Shown here piece by piece: positions 60,430-64,000 of a stretch of DNA of 64,000 nt. Under the pieces are notes generated by a model that saw nothing but the letters and a program-made list of their open reading frames with translations, did not search any database and was not told where the DNA came from. This DNA is from an uncultured Gammaproteobacteria bacterium (GTDB lineage: Bacteria > Pseudomonadota > Gammaproteobacteria > GCA-001735895). The DNA lies in contig CAMYON010000006.1 in the NCBI GenBank assembly GCA_947260025.1, positions 52,050 through 116,049 on the forward strand, written 5' to 3'. Numbering within the stretch: the stretch's first letter is position 1; the number at the start of each line of letters is the position of its first letter. Both the position numbers and the translations under genes were made by a program.

Positions 60430-61689
60430 CTAACCCATCTTCATGTTGTCGATGCCGATAATCTTGTCGTAGATCCAGTAGAAAATCAGGATTACGATCA
60501 GCAGGATGGTGCCCATCGCGGCGGCGAGGCCCCAGTTGAGCGAACGCTGCATGTGGTAGGCTACCATGTTACCGATCAGGCGGCCGTCCTTACCGCCCAC
60601 CAGTTCGGGCGTGATGTAGTAACCGATGGCGACGATAAACACCAGGATACAGCCCGCGCCGATACCCGGTATGGTTTGCGGCATGTAAACGCGGATGAAG
60701 GCCAGTGTCGGCGTCGCACCGAGATTCTGTGCCGCCTTCATGTAACTCGGCGGGATGGTCTTCATGACGCTGAAGATCGGCAAAATCATGAAGGGCAGCA
60801 GTATTTGCGTCATGACGATGACTGTGCCGTTGAAGTTATACATCATCGCCAGACGGTTCTCGTCGCTGAGAACTCCAGCGGCTACCAGGGTGTCATTGAC
60901 CACCCCGTTTTGCTGCAGCATGATCATCCAGGCGACGATGCGAACCAGCAGCGAGGTCCAGAACGGCATCAATACACAGATCATCAGCAGGTTTGCAATA
61001 CGCATCGGCAAGGTCGCGAGCAGGTAGGCAACCGGGTAGGCCAGCAGCAGGCAGGCGAGCGTTACGATGATACTGACCTGGATCGTGCGCCACCATAGCA
61101 GGTTGTAGACCTTGCGGTTCTCGTCGACATGGACCACGTTCTTGTCGAAGTCGTAGGTTCGGTCTACCGCGTTCAGGTAATAGCCCATGGTGCGTTTATC
61201 TTTCATGATCCCGAGCGACAGCCAGTACTCGTTGTCGGTCCAGCGGTCATCGGCCTTCAGAAATGCCTCTTTGTAAGGCGGCTCCATTTTTTTGATCTTG
61301 CGCGCGGTACGCTTGACCAGGCTGCGCCACCCGGGCTTGGCATAGTTCATGCGCACGCTGGCTTTGCCGATGTCGGTCTTGTCGGCCGCCTTCAAGTCCT
61401 GGTAGATCGCGGCGAACATGGTTTCATCCGGCTCGCTGACCTTGTCCCAGGATTCGAATGCCTCGAAGGTATTCGGCAATACCTGGTTGATCAGTTTATC
61501 GTCGACGCTGCGCGTCAGCATGTTGCCGATCGGGATAACAAACAAAAAGATCAGGAATAGCAGCGGTGGTGCCACCAGCAGGGCGGCGCGTATCTTGCTC
61601 CGGCGCAGCGATTTTTGCAGGCTTTCCTTGAGCGGGATGCCGTCCGCCGTTATCAGGGGACCGCTTACTGTTTCGGGGGCTGCACTCAT
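60430..61689 (-). CDS. Polyamine-type ABC transporter permease (PotB/PotH-like)
   Basis: KAAQNLGATPTLAFIRVYMPQTIPGIGAG EAA-like loop; start placed at MSAAPETVSG. Confidence 0.92.
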   Translation of the reverse strand: MSAAPETVSGPLITADGIPLKESLQKSLRRSKIRAALLVAPPLLFLIFLFVIPIGNMLTRSVDDKLINQVLPNTFEAFESWDKVSEPDETMFAAIYQDLKAADKTDIGKASVRMNYAKPGWRSLVKRTARKIKKMEPPYKEAFLKADDRWTDNEYWLSLGIMKDKRTMGYYLNAVDRTYDFDKNVVHVDENRKVYNLLWWRTIQVSIIVTLACLLLAYPVAYLLATLPMRIANLLMICVLMPFWTSLLVRIVAWMIMLQQNGVVNDTLVAAGVLSDENRLAMMYNFNGTVIVMTQILLPFMILPIFSVMKTIPPSYMKAAQNLGATPTLAFIRVYMPQTIPGIGAGCILVFIVAIGYYITPELVGGKDGRLIGNMVAYHMQRSLNWGLAAAMGTILLIVILIFYWIYDKIIGIDNMKMG

Positions 61690-61717
61690 GATTTTTTTAT
61701 TCGCTATGTAAAAAACC

Positions 61718-61741
61718 GGGGACGGATTTAAATCCGTCCCC
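61718..61741 (-). repeat. Perfect 24-bp palindrome inside the pot operon, possibly an attenuator or RNA-stability hairpin
   Basis: GGGGACGGATTTAAATCCGTCCCC; on the transcribed (minus) strand followed by GGTTTTTT. Confidence 0.75.
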
Positions 61742-61755
61742 AATTTTCGTTGGCT

Positions 61756-62835
61756 TTACTGACCCATCCAGGCGGTGTAGCGCTCGCCGATGGAATCGCC
61801 GTAGTCAGCCCACCACTCGGGGTTGGCAACTACCGAACGCGCCATGACTTCAGGACGGTTAGGCATGTGTTCCATGATGGTTTTGCCATTGTGGAACCAG
61901 GGCTCGCCCTGCTTCATGATTTCGAATGCCGAAGAACGCATCGGGCCATAGTTGATGAACTTGGCTTGCTCTGCCTGCGACTCCGTGGTCGAAGCATGAA
62001 CCAGGAAGTCCATCGCGGCGTCCCGGTTAGGCGCGCCCTTGACCATGACCAGCCATTCTTCTTCCAGTACCTGCCCGTCCCACACGGTGACGAACTTGGC
62101 ACCTTCGGACAGCACCGCGGCGCCGATACGACCGTTATAGGCCAGCGACATCGCGACTTCGCCTGACTGCACCAGTTCCAGCGGCTTGGCGCCGGAAGAC
62201 CAGAAAACGGCGTGGTCCTTGATCTTGTCGAGCATCTTGAAGGCGCGGTCGATACCGGCATCGGTGCTCATGACCTTGTAGACGTCTTTAACCGCGACGC
62301 CGTCAGCCAGCAGCGCCATTTCGATCAGCGCGTTCGGCCAGGTATGAATACCGCGCTTGCCCGGGAATTTCTTGACGTTGAAGAAATCGGCAATCGTGGT
62401 CGGCTGCTCGCCCTTGAAGGTGCCTTCCTGGTAGAAGGGGACGTATGACCAGAAGATCTGCGGTACTACACAGTCATTGGGTAGTTCGACCATAATGTCG
62501 TCGTCCATCGAAGTGCCGTCGGGTGCCGGGGTGAAAGCGCTGCGATCGAGTTCTTCGAACAGGCCTTCGTCACAGCCGACGCGCGCTTCGTGCGGCAGTA
62601 CGTCGACGATATCCCAGGTTACGTTTCCTGATTCCACCTGGGTACGGACTTCACCGAGACCGCCGTTGTAGTTGATAAAGTTGATGCTATCGGGATCGCT
62701 GTAGGTCGCCTGATAGGCTTTTTGCTGCGAGGCTGTGTAAGCACCACCCCATGAAACAATGTTCACTTCAGCTTGAGCCGCGGTGGTAACCGCGACCACT
62801 GAAGCCAGCAGGGTTAGTTTCAATTTAGATTTCAT
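61756..62835 (-). CDS. Polyamine-type ABC transporter substrate-binding protein (PotD/PotF-like)
   Basis: Signal peptide MKSKLKLTLLASVVAVTTAAQA; VNIVSWGGAYTASQQKAYQATY; located between ATPase and permease genes. Confidence 0.9.
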   Translation of the reverse strand: MKSKLKLTLLASVVAVTTAAQAEVNIVSWGGAYTASQQKAYQATYSDPDSINFINYNGGLGEVRTQVESGNVTWDIVDVLPHEARVGCDEGLFEELDRSAFTPAPDGTSMDDDIMVELPNDCVVPQIFWSYVPFYQEGTFKGEQPTTIADFFNVKKFPGKRGIHTWPNALIEMALLADGVAVKDVYKVMSTDAGIDRAFKMLDKIKDHAVFWSSGAKPLELVQSGEVAMSLAYNGRIGAAVLSEGAKFVTVWDGQVLEEEWLVMVKGAPNRDAAMDFLVHASTTESQAEQAKFINYGPMRSSAFEIMKQGEPWFHNGKTIMEHMPNRPEVMARSVVANPEWWADYGDSIGERYTAWMGQ

Positions 62836-62893
62836 TTTAGAGTTACTCCTCTTCGGTTTACTACTACTCTTAGGCTTTTAAAAAACTGCGCGG

Positions 62894-63991
62894 TTAATCG
62901 GACGGGTCCAAGGCCCGGCAGTCTTCCGCATTCCAGCCGATATTCACGGTATCACCTTCCTTGAGGTGCGCGTGCACGGCTGAATTTGGAATCTTTACAA
63001 TAAAGTCGTCGTGCCCGCATACGGTAAAGCGGGTACGAATGTGGTCTCCCAGGTAAATCAGTTCCTCGGCCTTGCCTGAGAAAACATTCGGCAGCGAGCC
63101 AGGATCGGGATCGACCGTCACTCGCTCTGGCCTGAGCGAGAGCGTGGAACGCTCGCCGACGCCGCCGACATTGACCTTCTTGGCAACCACGGTGCCGGCG
63201 TCACCGTCGATCTCGACCTTGACGTTATCGCCTTCGTCGGCGACTACCTTGCCCAGCAGGCGGTTGTTTTCACCGATAAAATTGGCACAGAAGGCATTTT
63301 CCGGTTGTTCGTAGAGTACCTCGGGCGGCGCGCACTGCTGGATAATGCCGTCGTCGAAAACCGCGATGCGGTTCGACATGGTCAACGCCTCGCTCTGGTC
63401 ATGGGTTACGTAGACCACGGTCAGGCCGAGATTCTCGTGAATGTGCTTAATTTCATACTGCATTTGCTCGCGCAGGTTCTTGTCGAGTGCGCCCAGCGGT
63501 TCGTCCATCAGTACCAGATCCGGGTCGAATACCAGCGAACGCGCTACCGCGACTCGCTGCGCCTGTCCGCCGGAAAGCTGCGCCGGCCGCCGGTCGCCGA
63601 AGGCGCCGAGCTGCACCATGTCGAGCGCACGCTTGACGCGCTGTTCGCGTTCGGATTTGTCGATGTGGCGCACTTCCAGCGGGAAGGCGAGGTTTTCGGC
63701 CACCGTCATATGTGGAAACAGCGCATAGTTCTGGAACACCATGCCGATCCCGCGCTTGTGCGGCGGCACCCGGTTGATCGGGTTTTCCTTGAGGTAGATT
63801 TCGCCATGGGTCGCGGGCTCGAAGCCGGCCAGCATCATCAGGCAGGTGGTCTTGCCCGACCCGGATGGCCCCAACATGGTGAGGAATTCGCCAGTGGCGA
63901 CGTCCAGGTTGAGGTTTTTTACAACCAGTGATTCACCGTCGTAACTCTTTTGAATATCGACGAAGCGAACTAGATGATCATCATTCGACAT
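62894..63991 (-). CDS. Polyamine-type ABC transporter ATP-binding protein (PotA-like)
   Basis: LGPSGSGKTTCLMMLAGFE, QLSGGQAQRVAVARSLVFDPDLVLMDEPLGALD, C-terminal TOBE-like domain. Confidence 0.95.
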   Translation of the reverse strand: MSNDDHLVRFVDIQKSYDGESLVVKNLNLDVATGEFLTMLGPSGSGKTTCLMMLAGFEPATHGEIYLKENPINRVPPHKRGIGMVFQNYALFPHMTVAENLAFPLEVRHIDKSEREQRVKRALDMVQLGAFGDRRPAQLSGGQAQRVAVARSLVFDPDLVLMDEPLGALDKNLREQMQYEIKHIHENLGLTVVYVTHDQSEALTMSNRIAVFDDGIIQQCAPPEVLYEQPENAFCANFIGENNRLLGKVVADEGDNVKVEIDGDAGTVVAKKVNVGGVGERSTLSLRPERVTVDPDPGSLPNVFSGKAEELIYLGDHIRTRFTVCGHDDFIVKIPNSAVHAHLKEGDTVNIGWNAEDCRALDPSD

Positions 63992-64000
63992 AATGTGGGT

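Noticed and set aside
1-64000. CRISPR array, prophage, toxin-antitoxin or known anti-phage system
   Set aside because: No regularly spaced direct repeats, phage structural genes, or recognisable TA/defence gene pairs were found on reading the ORFs and intergenic regions. The WYL regulator alone is not evidence of a defence locus.

Overview
64 kb of chromosome from a gammaproteobacterium (inferred from gene content and order; species not assigned). Most of it is conserved housekeeping sequence: a membrane spermidine-synthase-like gene (cut by the left edge), pcm, rpe, trpEGDC, crp/osmC, coq7, rplM-rpsI, rpiA, ilvA, 6S RNA-zapA-zapB-like, UPF0149-pepP-ubiH-ubiI-like, gcvT-gcvH, dgkA, a DUF255/YyaL thioredoxin-domain protein, lgt-thyA-apaG-apaH, folA-rsmA-pdxA-surA-lptD, frmA-fghA, pcnB-folK-dNK-panB-panC, an uup-like ABC-F gene, an SRAP gene, and a PotADBC-type polyamine ABC operon at the right edge. 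The clearest accessory segment is about 38.1-43 kb. It holds a cobalt-type nitrile hydratase (alpha, beta, accessory), a HupE/UreJ permease, a LysR regulator, a nitrilase and a GFA/CENP-V protein. There is no intact transposon, phage, CRISPR array or recognisable defence system. Items not in the ORF track: a 6S RNA gene on the minus strand next to zapA; a 17-codon candidate trp leader peptide ending W-R-W-stop upstream of trpE; several palindromic or MITE-like intergenic elements (11154-11280, 11326-11462, 36925-37046, 49040-49300, 61718-61741); a divergent second Lgt paralogue with substitutions at catalytic-region positions; and a small ORF whose start codon overlaps the stop of the polyamine permease gene. 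I found no convincing entirely new system. The best leads are the repeat elements, the Lgt paralogue, the trp leader and the nitrile cluster.
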